64,000 nt of DNA from Flavobacterium sp. CYK-55 (GCF_018413465.1 NZ_JAHCDK010000005.1:62001-126000); one strand, 5' to 3'. Shown: positions 41,944 through 50,699, counted from the first letter of the stretch. The notes: generated by a model not told the origin, from the sequence alone. Translations and numbers: made by a program.

Positions 41944-41964
41944 ATTAATTTTCTTGAGAATAAA

Positions 41965-41972
41965 TATATTTG
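41965..41972 (+). promoter_or_regulatory. -7 box of hemW
   Basis: TATATTTG matches exactly. It ends 8 bp before ATG 41981 and lies downstream of an in-frame start at 41954, which it excludes. Confidence 0.5.
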
Positions 41973-41980
41973 CCAGATTT

Positions 41981-43114
41981 ATGTCTGGCATTTATATTCA
42001 TATCCCTTTCTGCAAACAAGCATGTCATTACTGCGACTTTCACTTTTCGACTTCACTCAAAAAGAAAGGCGAAATGGTTCAGGCGTTGGTGCAAGAAATT
42101 TATTTACGCAAGTACGAACTGTCAGAATCAGTAATTGAGACGATTTATTTTGGCGGCGGAACCCCGAGTATCTTATCGACTGTTGATATTCAACAAATTA
42201 TTGAGGCAGTTTACCAAAATTTCCCCGTAGCCAAAAATCCTGAAATCACGCTTGAAGCCAACCCGGATGATTTGTCTTTGGCGGTTTTACAATCGTATAA
42301 AGAAATCGGAATCAATCGGCTCAGTATTGGTGTGCAATCATTTTTTGACGATGATTTAAAGCTGATGAACCGAGCACATTCAGCTGCAGAATCGCTCGCC
42401 TGCTTGCAAAATGCTCGGACACTTTTTGACAACATTACCATTGATTTGATCTACGGAATTCCGGGCATGTCGCATGAAAAATGGGAGCAAAACATACAAA
42501 CAGCTCTTTCGCTCCATATTCCGCATATATCGAGTTATGCGCTCACGGTTGAACCCAAAACCGCTTTGCACAAAATGGTTTCTTCCGGCCAAGTAGCCCA
42601 ACCGAGCGATCAATCAGCACAAGAACATTTTTTGTATTTAGCCGATGCGCTTCAAGCCGCGGGTTTTATTCATTATGAAGTGTCCAATTTTGCGCGCGAA
42701 GGATATTTCTCGAAGAACAATTCGGGGTATTGGTTGGGCAAAAAATACCTGGGCATTGGTCCATCGGCACATAGTTATGATGGACAGAAACGCAGTTGGA
42801 ACATCGCCAACAACTCTTTATATATCAAAGCGATTGCGCAAGGAGAACTTCCTTCAGAATCTGAAACGTTGACTTTTGAAGATCGATACAACGAAACCAT
42901 CATGACCGGTTTGCGGACTATTTGGGGCGTTTCGCTGGCGCGGATTGAATCAGAATTTGGATTAGAAACTTTGTCGCATTTGCAAACCCAAGCCCAAAAA
43001 TACCGCGACAACGGCTGGCTCGAAATCAAAGAAGGTCAGCTTGTAACCACGCGCGCCGGCAAGTTTATGGCTGACGGAATTGCCTCAGACTTATTTTTGC
43101 TACATTTGAAATAA
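41981..43114 (+). CDS. hemW: Radical SAM protein HemW (haem chaperone, coproporphyrinogen-oxidase-like)
   Basis: This 377-residue protein starts MSGIYIHIPFC with the radical-SAM CX3CX2C cluster at Cys11, Cys15 and Cys18 (CKQACHYCDF), then YFGGGTPS, EANPDDL, RLSIGVQSF and IDLIYGIPG, all typical of the HemN/HemW group. HemW proteins carry haem to target proteins rather than oxidise coproporphyrinogen; the short length fits HemW. It is the first of a four-gene run with the cyclase, GNAT and MmcQ genes. Confidence 0.9.
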   Translation: MSGIYIHIPFCKQACHYCDFHFSTSLKKKGEMVQALVQEIYLRKYELSESVIETIYFGGGTPSILSTVDIQQIIEAVYQNFPVAKNPEITLEANPDDLSLAVLQSYKEIGINRLSIGVQSFFDDDLKLMNRAHSAAESLACLQNARTLFDNITIDLIYGIPGMSHEKWEQNIQTALSLHIPHISSYALTVEPKTALHKMVSSGQVAQPSDQSAQEHFLYLADALQAAGFIHYEVSNFAREGYFSKNNSGYWLGKKYLGIGPSAHSYDGQKRSWNIANNSLYIKAIAQGELPSESETLTFEDRYNETIMTGLRTIWGVSLARIESEFGLETLSHLQTQAQKYRDNGWLEIKEGQLVTTRAGKFMADGIASDLFLLHLK

Positions 43115-43122
43115 AACACACC

Positions 43123-43893
43123 TTGAAAGCAACTTTTGAACACCGCGGAATCACGCATCAAGTGAATTTGGCTGAGCCGATTGATATTTCTATTTCGCTG
43201 ACCAACACCGATGAAAATCCAATTGCTTGGTATATAGAAAAACCCGTTATTGAACCCGTGCGTTTTGGCGATTGGGTCGGGAAAGTCTCAGAAGGAAGCT
43301 CGTCGACCAACTTCAACAACATTCAATTCAACCCGCACGGACACGGAACGCATACCGAATGTTTGGGCCATATTACGCGTGATTTTTACAGCGTGAATCA
43401 GGCTTTGAAAACTTTTTTCTTTGTGGCTGAACTCGTTTCGGTTACACCCATTGCGCAGGATGAAGATTTTATCATCAATCGCGATCAGCTCGAATCGGCT
43501 TTAAACGGAAAATCGCCCGAAGCCATTGTGATTCGTACTTTGCCCAACTTGGAGAATAAAAAACAACTCAAATATTCAAACACCAATCCTCCGTATTTGC
43601 TGGAAGAAGCTGCTTTGTTTTTGCGCGAAATCGGCGTCAAGCATTTGCTCATTGATTTGCCGAGTGTTGATAGAGAAAGCGACCAAGGAAAACTGTTATC
43701 GCACAAAGCATTTTGGAATGTTCAAAATGTTCATCAGCTCAATGCCGATGCGCGTCATGATTGCACGATTACCGAAATGATTTTTGTGCCCGGCATGGTG
43801 GCTGACGGCGGTTATTTACTCAATTTGCAAATCGCTTCATTTGAGAATGATGCTTCACCGTCTAAACCGGTTTTGTATAAAATTCAATCTTAA
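43123..43893 (+). CDS. Cyclase-family (kynurenine formamidase-like) metal-dependent hydrolase
   Basis: This 256-residue protein contains NPHGHGTHTECLGHI (about 67-81), a variant of the HxGTHxDxxxH metal-binding motif of the cyclase/KynB family, with Glu in place of the usual Asp. It starts with TTG at 43123, 8 bp after the hemW stop. A second conserved region is HLLIDLPSVDRESDQG. The substrate is uncertain. Confidence 0.82.
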   Translation: MKATFEHRGITHQVNLAEPIDISISLTNTDENPIAWYIEKPVIEPVRFGDWVGKVSEGSSSTNFNNIQFNPHGHGTHTECLGHITRDFYSVNQALKTFFFVAELVSVTPIAQDEDFIINRDQLESALNGKSPEAIVIRTLPNLENKKQLKYSNTNPPYLLEEAALFLREIGVKHLLIDLPSVDRESDQGKLLSHKAFWNVQNVHQLNADARHDCTITEMIFVPGMVADGGYLLNLQIASFENDASPSKPVLYKIQS

Positions 43894-43905
43894 AATTGTA
43901 ATGAA

Positions 43906-44307
43906 ATGGTGAGCGTATCTACCGATAAAACCAAGTTGGATGTTGCCTTTGTTCAAAACTTTCTCAAAGATATTTATTGGGCAGCCGGGCGAACCACTCA
44001 AGAAGTACAATGTACGATTGATCATTCGGTTTGTTTTGGATTGTATTTAAACGAACAGCAAATTGGCTTTGCGCGCGTCATCACTGATTATGTGGTTTTT
44101 GCTTATGTCATGGATGTTTTTGTGGACGAACAACACCGCGGTTGCGGATATTCTTCGGTTTTGATGGATGCTGTGATGAAAGAACCGCAATTGCAACAAG
44201 TCAAAATCTGGCGATTGGCCACGCGCGATGCTCATTTTTTATATGAAAAATTCGGATTTACGGCTTTGGCTTATCCAGAGCGAATGATGGAAAAAGTAAT
44301 CAAATAA
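43906..44307 (+). CDS. GNAT-family N-acetyltransferase
   Basis: This 133-residue protein has the acetyl-CoA-binding motif A as VMDVFVDEQHRGCGYSSVLMDAVM (about 66-89), where the loop QHRGCGYS corresponds to Q/RxxGxG/A, and the later FLYEKFGF. It lies 12 bp after the cyclase gene. The acceptor substrate is unknown. Confidence 0.88.
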   Translation: MVSVSTDKTKLDVAFVQNFLKDIYWAAGRTTQEVQCTIDHSVCFGLYLNEQQIGFARVITDYVVFAYVMDVFVDEQHRGCGYSSVLMDAVMKEPQLQQVKIWRLATRDAHFLYEKFGFTALAYPERMMEKVIK

Positions 44308-44321
44308 TTAGTTTTCAGATC

Positions 44322-44693
44322 ATGAATTTAGAAACCTATTACCAATATTGCCTTGCCAAAAAGGGCGTTACCGAACATTTTCCGTTTGATGAAGATACTT
44401 TGGTTTTTAAAGTTTCCGGGAAAATGTTTGCGCTTACTTCGCTCAAAGAATGGGAAAACGGAAATCCGGCGCTCAACCTCAAAAGTGATCCTGATTATGG
44501 CGCTGAATTGCGCGCTGAATATGACGACATTCAGCCGGGCTATCATATGAGCAAAATTCATTGGAATACCATAAATGTAAATGCCGGCGTGCCTGACCAA
44601 CTCATTAAAGAACTCATTGCGCATTCGTATGAGCAAGTGGTTAAAGGGCTCACTAAAAAGCAACGCGAAGAGCTTTCAAGGTTAAACGAATAA
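44322..44693 (+). CDS. MmcQ/YjbR family protein
   Basis: This 123-residue protein begins MNLETYYQYCLAKKGVTEHFPFDEDTLVFKV and has GYHMSKIHWNTINVN, typical of the MmcQ/YjbR fold (double-wing DNA-binding-like, function poorly known). It follows the GNAT gene by 14 bp, the last gene of the hemW run. Confidence 0.88.
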   Translation: MNLETYYQYCLAKKGVTEHFPFDEDTLVFKVSGKMFALTSLKEWENGNPALNLKSDPDYGAELRAEYDDIQPGYHMSKIHWNTINVNAGVPDQLIKELIAHSYEQVVKGLTKKQREELSRLNE

Positions 44694-44755
44694 ATGGCTT
44701 ATCAACTATTGCAGCTTGATTATTTAACGGCATTTTTAGGCTCAAGCAAAACTCA

Positions 44756-44784
44756 TTCGTCTATACTTTAGGTCTATTTAGCTA
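44756..44784 (+). promoter_or_regulatory. TTCGTCTA element upstream of the H-NOX operon
   Basis: TTCGTCTA (44756-44763) is identical to the repeats at 31283 and 31303. Related octamers follow: TAGGTCTA (44769) and TTTAGCTA (44777, 21 bp from the first, 5 of 8 matches). The -7 candidate is TAAATTTA at 44834 (one mismatch). The geometry does not match the clear LytTR sites, so this is tentative. Confidence 0.3.
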
Positions 44785-44866
44785 CAATTAAGTGAAGTTT
44801 ATCGAAAAAAAATAAATCACTTTGTTTTTGACTTAAATTTACGCGATTCGAACCCTTTTTTTAGCC

Positions 44867-45277
44867 ATGAAATCATTAAAAATACTGTTTGTTGAGGATG
44901 ATTTAATTGAGGTGATGAAGTTTCACAGAGTACTTGAAAAACTTCAGTCAGATCATCAGGTAATAGAGGCCAGTAATGCTGAATTTGCACTAAATATTCT
45001 TCGCGATCAGCAGTACAAACCAGATATTATCATTCTTGATTTGAATATGCCCAAAATTAACGGAATAGAGTTTTTAAATATCTTAAAAAAAGATGCTCTA
45101 TTTAAGTATATTCCGATTATCATTCTCACTACTTCAGCCAATCAACGCGATGTAAAAGAGTGTTTTGAGATTGGTATTGCGGGCTACTTATTAAAGCCTT
45201 TGAAGTATGACGATTATGTTTTAATCATCAAAGGGCTCTTGGATTATTGGTCGCAAAACATATTGATTTCAATTTAA
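44867..45277 (+). CDS. Single-domain response regulator of the H-NOX operon
   Basis: This 136-residue receiver-only protein has the acidic pair Glu10/Asp11/Asp12 (FVEDD), phospho-acceptor Asp58 (IILDLNMPK), Thr in ILTTSA and Lys in LLKPLKY. With no output domain it probably acts as a phosphate carrier or by protein-protein contact. It is the first gene of a five-gene signalling operon, 6 bp from the H-NOX gene. Confidence 0.9.
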   Translation: MKSLKILFVEDDLIEVMKFHRVLEKLQSDHQVIEASNAEFALNILRDQQYKPDIIILDLNMPKINGIEFLNILKKDALFKYIPIIILTTSANQRDVKECFEIGIAGYLLKPLKYDDYVLIIKGLLDYWSQNILISI

Positions 45278-45283
45278 ATTTTC

Positions 45284-45826
45284 ATGTACGGAATCGTTAA
45301 TAAAGCCATAGAAGAGTTGGTAATTGCAAATTTTGGACATGAAAAATGGCTGTCTGTCAAAAAAGCAAGTGGGGTTGAACAGGATTTTTTTATTAGCAAT
45401 GAGCCTTATGATGATGATGTGACTTTTAGATTGGCTCAAGCGGTTTCAATTGAAATGAGTATGTCGTTAGAAGAAGTTTTGATAGCTTTTGGTCAGTGGT
45501 GGGTAGTAAAAACCACACAAGACAGATATGCCGATCTAATGCAATCAGGAGGCGATAACCTCAAAGAATTTCTTTTAAACTTGCCAATGTTTCACAACCG
45601 GGTGATGTTGTTGTATCCCAAATTAACACCGCCTGAGTTCAGAATTACACATGTAACAGAATCTGGTTTATATTTGCATTATATATCTCAGCGTCAAGGA
45701 TTAATAGATTTTGTCAGAGGTTTGATTGAAGGCTTGGGAATCATCTACAAAACACAAATATCTATCGAACTAATTCAACAAAATACACAAGGAGAGCCAT
45801 ATGAAATTTTCAAATTGAGTTGGTAA
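45284..45826 (+). CDS. H-NOX haem-based nitric oxide sensor
   Basis: This 180-residue protein is a stand-alone H-NOX (HNOB) domain. It starts MYGIVNKAIEELV as is typical; the proximal haem ligand is His104 (LPMFHNRV); the haem-propionate motif YxSxR is YISQR (Tyr133, Ser135, Arg137). No Tyr is seen five residues after Arg137, where O2-binding H-NOX proteins carry their distal Tyr, so NO selectivity is inferred. It is followed 1 bp later by the kinase, as in H-NOX/HnoK pairs of Vibrio and Shewanella. Confidence 0.93.
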   Translation: MYGIVNKAIEELVIANFGHEKWLSVKKASGVEQDFFISNEPYDDDVTFRLAQAVSIEMSMSLEEVLIAFGQWWVVKTTQDRYADLMQSGGDNLKEFLLNLPMFHNRVMLLYPKLTPPEFRITHVTESGLYLHYISQRQGLIDFVRGLIEGLGIIYKTQISIELIQQNTQGEPYEIFKLSW

Positions 45827-45827
45827 T

Positions 45828-48149
45828 ATGGGCACTTTTAAGTTTCAATTTGGTTTAGCAGATTTTAATAAAATCTTTCCGTTTTATCTTTTATTGGATC
45901 AGCAATTCAAGTTCAAAGGCTTTGGAACAAGTTTGTCTAAGATAATTCCGAATTTAAAAGAAGGGCGGTCTTTTTCAGAGTTTTTCTATCTGAAAAGACC
46001 TTTTCTGTCAATTCTTGATGAAAGTTGCTCAGGTCAATTAACGGATCAACTAATCATAATAGAATCAATTGAGAGTGGTTTAGTATGTTTAAAAGGTCAG
46101 TTTGAAAAACACAATGAGTTTTGGTTGTTTATAGGCTCACCATGGTTTTCGTCGATTCAGGAAGTTAATCAAAAAGGCTTGAATTTAAGAGATTTTGCGA
46201 TTCACGACCCTTTGATGGATTTGCTTCATGTACTCAAAACCCAAGAAATTACTAATGCTGAATTAAAAGATCTTCTTAAAACCATTAATGAGCAAAGAAT
46301 TAATCTTAGAGAAGATAAAGATGAACTCAACAAACTTTCATTGGTAGCCAGTGCCAATAAAAATGGCGTTGTTTTTACAAATTTAGACGGAACAATTTTC
46401 TGGACCAATGAAGCTTATTTAAAATTGACTGGTAATGAAAAGGAAGAAGTTATTGGCAAAACCCTCATTGAAATTGGCAAAACGGACCAGACCGATAAAA
46501 AAAACTTAAAAAAAATGCTCAAGGCATTCAACAGCTTCAAAACTTTTGACTGCAAAGTGCTGCACAAAAAGAAAAATCATCATTTTTTTTGGTCAAGAAT
46601 GAAAGGGCAGTGTGTTTTGGACGATTCGGATCAGCCTTCGCATTACTTCGTTATTGTTGAAGATATTACCAAAGAAAAAGAATTTAACGATAAACTCAAA
46701 GAATCTGAAAACCGTCTGTATTCATTAATTATCAATCTGCAAACGGGTATTTTGCTTGAAGATGAAACGAGAAAAATCCTCTTAATGAATCAGTTTTTTT
46801 GCGATTTGTTCGGAATCACCACACCGCCCGAATTGATGATTGGTCTTGATTGTACTAACTTTGCCGAGCAAGCCAAATCTTATTTTAAAACCGAAGCTAC
46901 ATTTGTTAGCAGAATAGAAGAGATTTTAGAAAAGAAAGTTATGGTTATTGGCGAGACGCTCGAACTTGTTGACGGTAGAGTTGTTGAAAGAAACTATACT
47001 CCGATTTTTATTGATGGTAACTACAAAGGACATCTTTGGAGCTATGAAAACGTTACGTTAAGAGTTAAGTATAGAGAAAGCCTCGAATCAGAGAAAGAAA
47101 AATACCGTGCCATAATTGATAACATGAATATAGGCCTTTTAGAAGTTGATAATAATGATATTATTCAATTGGCTAATCAGCGTTTTTCAGTAATGTCGGG
47201 TTATTCGCCCCCAGAGCTTATAGGTAAAAAAGGCGCTCAACTGTTTCTAGATTCAAAACAAGAGCAAATCATCAAAAAACAAACACAGAATAGAATGTCT
47301 GGGTTGTCAGGTTCTTATGAAATTACCATCAAGACCCAACAAGGAGAATCTCGGGATTGGTTGGTAAGTGGCGCACCCAATTACAACGAAAGAGGAGAAG
47401 TTATAGGCTCAATCGGATTGCACTTTGATGTAACCGAGAATAATATTTTTAAAAATCAAAAAGAAGAGTTGCTCAAAAAGCTTGAATCCCAAAACGAATA
47501 CCTCAATGAATACGCACAAATTGTATCGCACGATTTAAAGTCGCCTTTAAGAAGTATTCATTCATTGGTTTCTTGGATTAGAGAAGAAAATCAAATCGGG
47601 TTCAATACAAATACCCAAAAATATTTCTCTTTGATTGTTGAGAAAGTCGAGAAAATGGATTTTCTAATCAATGGTTTGCTGTCTTACGCCAAGATTGATG
47701 CGGATATAGAAATCAAAGAATCCCTCAATTTGAGCGAATTGGTCAATAATGTGGTCAACACAATCTTTGTTCCTGATCATATTGAATTCAAAATTGGAGT
47801 TTTACCTCAGATACATGCCAATAGAATCAGAATGCTTCAATTGTTTCAAAATCTGATAACCAACGCGGTCAATTATAATGATAAACCCAAAGGATGTGTA
47901 GAGATCGGGTCAACTGAGCATGAAGATTATTATGAAATTTATGTAAAGGATAACGGTCCCGGAATTGCCGATGAATACAAAGAAAAGGTTTTTAAAATTT
48001 TTCAATCGTTGCATGAAAATCGCGAATCTACCGGTATCGGATTGTCAATCGTAAAAAAAATTATTGAAAGCCAACAAGGTAAAATATGGATCGAAAGCCA
48101 ACCAGGTCAAGGAGCTGCTTTTTATTTTACCTTAAATAAAAAACAATGA
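45828..48149 (+). CDS. H-NOX-associated PAS histidine kinase (HnoK-like, with HNOBA N-terminus)
   Basis: This 773-residue cytoplasmic kinase has no membrane segments visible. The N-terminal region FKFQFGLADFNKIFPFYLLLD is the start of an HNOBA (H-NOX-associated) domain as found in soluble guanylate cyclases. Three PAS domains follow (about 175-285, 290-405, 420-545; for example NEAYLKLTGNEKEEVIGKT), then HisKA (SHDLKSPLRS, His568) and HATPase (NLITNAVNYND, VKDNGPGI, FKIFQSL, TGIGLSIVKKI). It has no receiver of its own; the operon supplies separate receiver, Hpt and output proteins. It overlaps the Hpt gene by 4 bp. Confidence 0.92.
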   Translation: MGTFKFQFGLADFNKIFPFYLLLDQQFKFKGFGTSLSKIIPNLKEGRSFSEFFYLKRPFLSILDESCSGQLTDQLIIIESIESGLVCLKGQFEKHNEFWLFIGSPWFSSIQEVNQKGLNLRDFAIHDPLMDLLHVLKTQEITNAELKDLLKTINEQRINLREDKDELNKLSLVASANKNGVVFTNLDGTIFWTNEAYLKLTGNEKEEVIGKTLIEIGKTDQTDKKNLKKMLKAFNSFKTFDCKVLHKKKNHHFFWSRMKGQCVLDDSDQPSHYFVIVEDITKEKEFNDKLKESENRLYSLIINLQTGILLEDETRKILLMNQFFCDLFGITTPPELMIGLDCTNFAEQAKSYFKTEATFVSRIEEILEKKVMVIGETLELVDGRVVERNYTPIFIDGNYKGHLWSYENVTLRVKYRESLESEKEKYRAIIDNMNIGLLEVDNNDIIQLANQRFSVMSGYSPPELIGKKGAQLFLDSKQEQIIKKQTQNRMSGLSGSYEITIKTQQGESRDWLVSGAPNYNERGEVIGSIGLHFDVTENNIFKNQKEELLKKLESQNEYLNEYAQIVSHDLKSPLRSIHSLVSWIREENQIGFNTNTQKYFSLIVEKVEKMDFLINGLLSYAKIDADIEIKESLNLSELVNNVVNTIFVPDHIEFKIGVLPQIHANRIRMLQLFQNLITNAVNYNDKPKGCVEIGSTEHEDYYEIYVKDNGPGIADEYKEKVFKIFQSLHENRESTGIGLSIVKKIIESQQGKIWIESQPGQGAAFYFTLNKKQ

Positions 48150-48466
48150 AAGAAGTACCCAATCTATCATACATTGATCAATTAGCCCACGAAAATCCAT
48201 TATTACGTGAGCGGCTCATCGGAATTATAAAAGATGAATTTCCGACAGAAGTGCAAAAATACAAGCTTGAAAATCACCAATCTGATTATTTTTTGATGTC
48301 AGAGAGTGTTCACAAACTGAAACACAAGTTTGCGCTTTTAGGATTAGAAAAAGGTTATCATTTAGCAGCTGATTTTGAAGACGAATTGCGCGCTGGATCG
48401 AAAAATTTGCAGTCTGATTTTGAAGATGTTTTGAAAGTTATTGAGTTGTTTTTGAGTAAAATTTAA
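48146..48466 (+). CDS. Hpt-domain phosphotransfer protein
   Basis: This 106-residue four-helix protein has the phospho-acceptor motif SVHKLKHKFALLGL (His56), close to the Hpt consensus HxLKGxxxxxG. It overlaps the kinase gene by 4 bp. It is the expected intermediate between a receiver (44867) and the LytTR regulator (48478). Confidence 0.88.
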   Translation: MKEVPNLSYIDQLAHENPLLRERLIGIIKDEFPTEVQKYKLENHQSDYFLMSESVHKLKHKFALLGLEKGYHLAADFEDELRAGSKNLQSDFEDVLKVIELFLSKI

Positions 48467-48477
48467 GATTAAGAAAG

Positions 48478-49179
48478 ATGAAGTGTATTATTATAGATGA
48501 TGAAGTTTTATCAAGAGAAATTCTAAAAATAATGATCCAAAAGATTCCTATATTAGAAATCAAAGGAGAGTTTTCAAGTGCTATTGAGGCAATGAAGTTT
48601 CTAAATAGCCAAAAAATGGATTTGATTTTCTTAGATATTCATATGCCCAACTTTACTGGGTTTGATATGATTCAAACTATTAAAAATATTCCTCAAGTAA
48701 TTTTAGTAACCACTGATGAGCATCTGGCAATTGATGCTTTTGGATATGATTGTATTACCGATTATTTGGTAAAACCACTCATGTTTGAACGTTTTAAAAG
48801 ATCTATTGAACGTGTCTTAAAAAAAAGAGAAAGTAATTTTCAAATTACACCCATTCAAGAAAAAAAGAGCAAAGAAATTTATGTAAACATCAATAATCGC
48901 TTGGTCAAAATTGACATTTCCAAAATAAATGCTATACAAGTAAAAGGTGATTACATCGATATCAAAACCGAGGACGGGAAATTAGTAGTGCATACAACTT
49001 TAAAAAAAATAGCCGAAAAACTCCCGGCTCACATCTTTCTCAAAATTCATCGGTCACACATCATCAATATTGAAAAAATTATTGATATTCAAGACAACAG
49101 TGTTTTAATCGGTAAAGATGTAATTCCGATAAGCAAAAAAAACAAACCAGATTTGTTAAAGTCACTCAACTTGCTCTAA
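48478..49179 (+). CDS. LytTR-family response regulator of the H-NOX operon
   Basis: This 233-residue protein has a receiver (IIDDEVLSREI, Asp53 in FLDIHMPNF, YLVKPLMFERF) and a LytTR domain (INAIQVKGDYIDIKT, LKIHRSHIINIEKI). It is the only DNA-binding protein of the operon, hence the likely output. Related to but distinct from the three fibre-linked LytTR regulators. Candidate target: the promoter at 49228-49290 just downstream. Confidence 0.91.
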   Translation: MKCIIIDDEVLSREILKIMIQKIPILEIKGEFSSAIEAMKFLNSQKMDLIFLDIHMPNFTGFDMIQTIKNIPQVILVTTDEHLAIDAFGYDCITDYLVKPLMFERFKRSIERVLKKRESNFQITPIQEKKSKEIYVNINNRLVKIDISKINAIQVKGDYIDIKTEDGKLVVHTTLKKIAEKLPAHIFLKIHRSHIINIEKIIDIQDNSVLIGKDVIPISKKNKPDLLKSLNLL

Positions 49180-49227
49180 CAGATTTTAGGTTTCAAAAAT
49201 TACTTTATCGATACAATTTGATTCTTC

Positions 49228-49290
49228 ATCGACGGTAAATTTTATTTCGACGAAAAAAAAGATCGTGCATTTGCAGACAAAATAAATTTG
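49228..49290 (+). promoter_or_regulatory. Candidate LytTR-type repeats and -7 box upstream of 49309
   Basis: TCGACG occurs at 49229 and 49247 (18 bp apart). The octamer around the second copy, TTCGACGA, ends 29 bp before an exact -7 box TAAATTTG (49283-49290). The 29-bp gap equals that at the fibre-linked operators, although the spacing and sequence differ. Confidence 0.4.
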
Positions 49291-49308
49291 TAGCAAATAA
49301 ACTATGTT

Positions 49309-49728
49309 ATGCCCCAAGGTATTACGAATTCAGCAGAGTATAGCAATGCTTTAGGCTTTGTAGCAGATGATTTTTTTTGTATTAAGGTGTTCGGTGCGCC
49401 TACTTTTTTTTCGTTTGATTCAGTTTTAAAGGTCAAGTTTGTTAAACAAAGAAATAACCTTGTCAATTTAATTTTTTTAAATCTATCGATTTTATTCTTA
49501 GGCGCTTTGTTTTATTTTAAGATAGTTTCCCCAGTATTAAAAGCAGTTCTGTTTTTCATGTCAAGTTGTTTTATTTTGCTGACTTTTCAATTAAAAAAAT
49601 ATAGTTACGAAGTGATTGTTTTTACTAAGACAACTAATTCTACAAGAATAAGAATCGCACAAAAGCAGAAAGGACAAGCAGTTGATATTGTTGGATTTAT
49701 CAGTCTAGCAATTGATAAAAAATCATAA
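49309..49728 (+). CDS. Small membrane protein of unknown function
   Basis: This 139-residue protein has a soluble N-terminus of about 50 residues, a pair of hydrophobic helices (about 56-70 and 75-92: LVNLIFLNLSILFLGALFY and VLKAVLFFMSSCFILLTF) and a charged C-terminal beta-rich region. The order (SVLKVKFVKQRNNL, helix pair, YSYEVIVFTKTT) parallels the next protein, so the two may be distant paralogues. It is probably the first gene of a three-gene unit with its own promoter. No family is recognised. Confidence 0.6.
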   Translation: MPQGITNSAEYSNALGFVADDFFCIKVFGAPTFFSFDSVLKVKFVKQRNNLVNLIFLNLSILFLGALFYFKIVSPVLKAVLFFMSSCFILLTFQLKKYSYEVIVFTKTTNSTRIRIAQKQKGQAVDIVGFISLAIDKKS

Positions 49729-49732
49729 AAGA

Positions 49733-50140
49733 ATGCAACCCATGGAAATCTTAAAAGAAATCAATTGCCATTTTTGTTTCTTCGGGTTAATTACAAATCT
49801 GAAGGTTTTCTTTTACAAATTACACAACAGAGAGACCTCAATGAGCCAAATTAGTACTATTGAGTTAGTTAAGATTAATCGCAAAACTGGAATCAATATT
49901 TTATTCTTTTTTCTTGTTATTGAATTGTTTGAAAACACCATCTCAAAAATATACTTAGTATTTATTGTATTGTTTTACTCGTTTTTTTTAATGATTAATT
50001 CTTATTCATTTTTGTTTAAAATTGAATTCAAGGACGGCTCAGCTTTAACGTTTCCTGTTAAAAAGAATCAATACAGGAGGGTTGTGCTTTTTATTAAAAG
50101 AATTGTTGATTACAGTCACAGTTTTGCTTTTGACATATAA
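49733..50140 (+). CDS. Small membrane protein of unknown function, possible paralogue of the preceding one
   Basis: Two hydrophobic helices (about residues 50-75 and 78-95) are flanked by ISTIELVKINRKTG before and FLFKIEFKDGSALTF after, mirroring the protein at 49309. The start is uncertain: in-frame ATGs lie at 49712, 49733 and 49742. 49733 is chosen as the first one beyond the upstream stop codon. Confidence 0.55.
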   Translation: MQPMEILKEINCHFCFFGLITNLKVFFYKLHNRETSMSQISTIELVKINRKTGINILFFFLVIELFENTISKIYLVFIVLFYSFFLMINSYSFLFKIEFKDGSALTFPVKKNQYRRVVLFIKRIVDYSHSFAFDI

Positions 50141-50151
50141 AACAAATTGCT

Positions 50152-50508
50152 ATGAAGAAATCCTTTTTTGTTTATGATACCTCAAAAGCGTTCTCCATTT
50201 TTATGAAGTATAACTTTGAGAATTCGGTTGAAATAAAATCATGCGGATACAAGAAAAAGTTTTGTATTGACAACCCTGAATTATACGACGCGTTTTTCTT
50301 TATCATCAATAGTGTAGAGGATTTTATTTTGCTAAAAAATTCGTGCGGAAGACTGAGAAATATTTTTGTCAGTACACCGATTAAAATGCTTGAGTTTAAA
50401 ATTAGTCACATAGCTGATCAAGACCTAATCATGTTTGATTATGCTCAAACAAAAGTTGAAGTTTTGCGAGAGATCAACAGCACATTAATTGACAAAAAGA
50501 TCCTATAA
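50152..50508 (+). CDS. Small soluble protein of unknown function, possibly a degenerate receiver
   Basis: This 118-residue protein has alternating hydrophobic strands and amphipathic helices (FFVYDTSKAFSIFMK; DAFFFIINSVEDFILL; NIFVSTPIKMLEFKI) reminiscent of a CheY-like fold. The phosphorylatable Asp is replaced (FFFIINSV) and no acidic pocket is visible. The resemblance is only by secondary-structure pattern. It ends the AT-rich unit behind the H-NOX operon. Confidence 0.55.
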   Translation: MKKSFFVYDTSKAFSIFMKYNFENSVEIKSCGYKKKFCIDNPELYDAFFFIINSVEDFILLKNSCGRLRNIFVSTPIKMLEFKISHIADQDLIMFDYAQTKVEVLREINSTLIDKKIL

Positions 50509-50699
50509 TCTCAAATTTAAAAGTATAAAACGAAATAAGTTTAAACCTTTTGATCATCAATTTAAATTGAGTTAAGTATTAGTAAGTTGTTTCACTAAAT
50601 TATTTGGTTATTTCAAACAGAAGCTAGTGAGTTTTTGTTCATTCCCCCCCAAGGGACAAAAACATAGAAATGAGTTGTTTTAATAATTGATGATTAATA

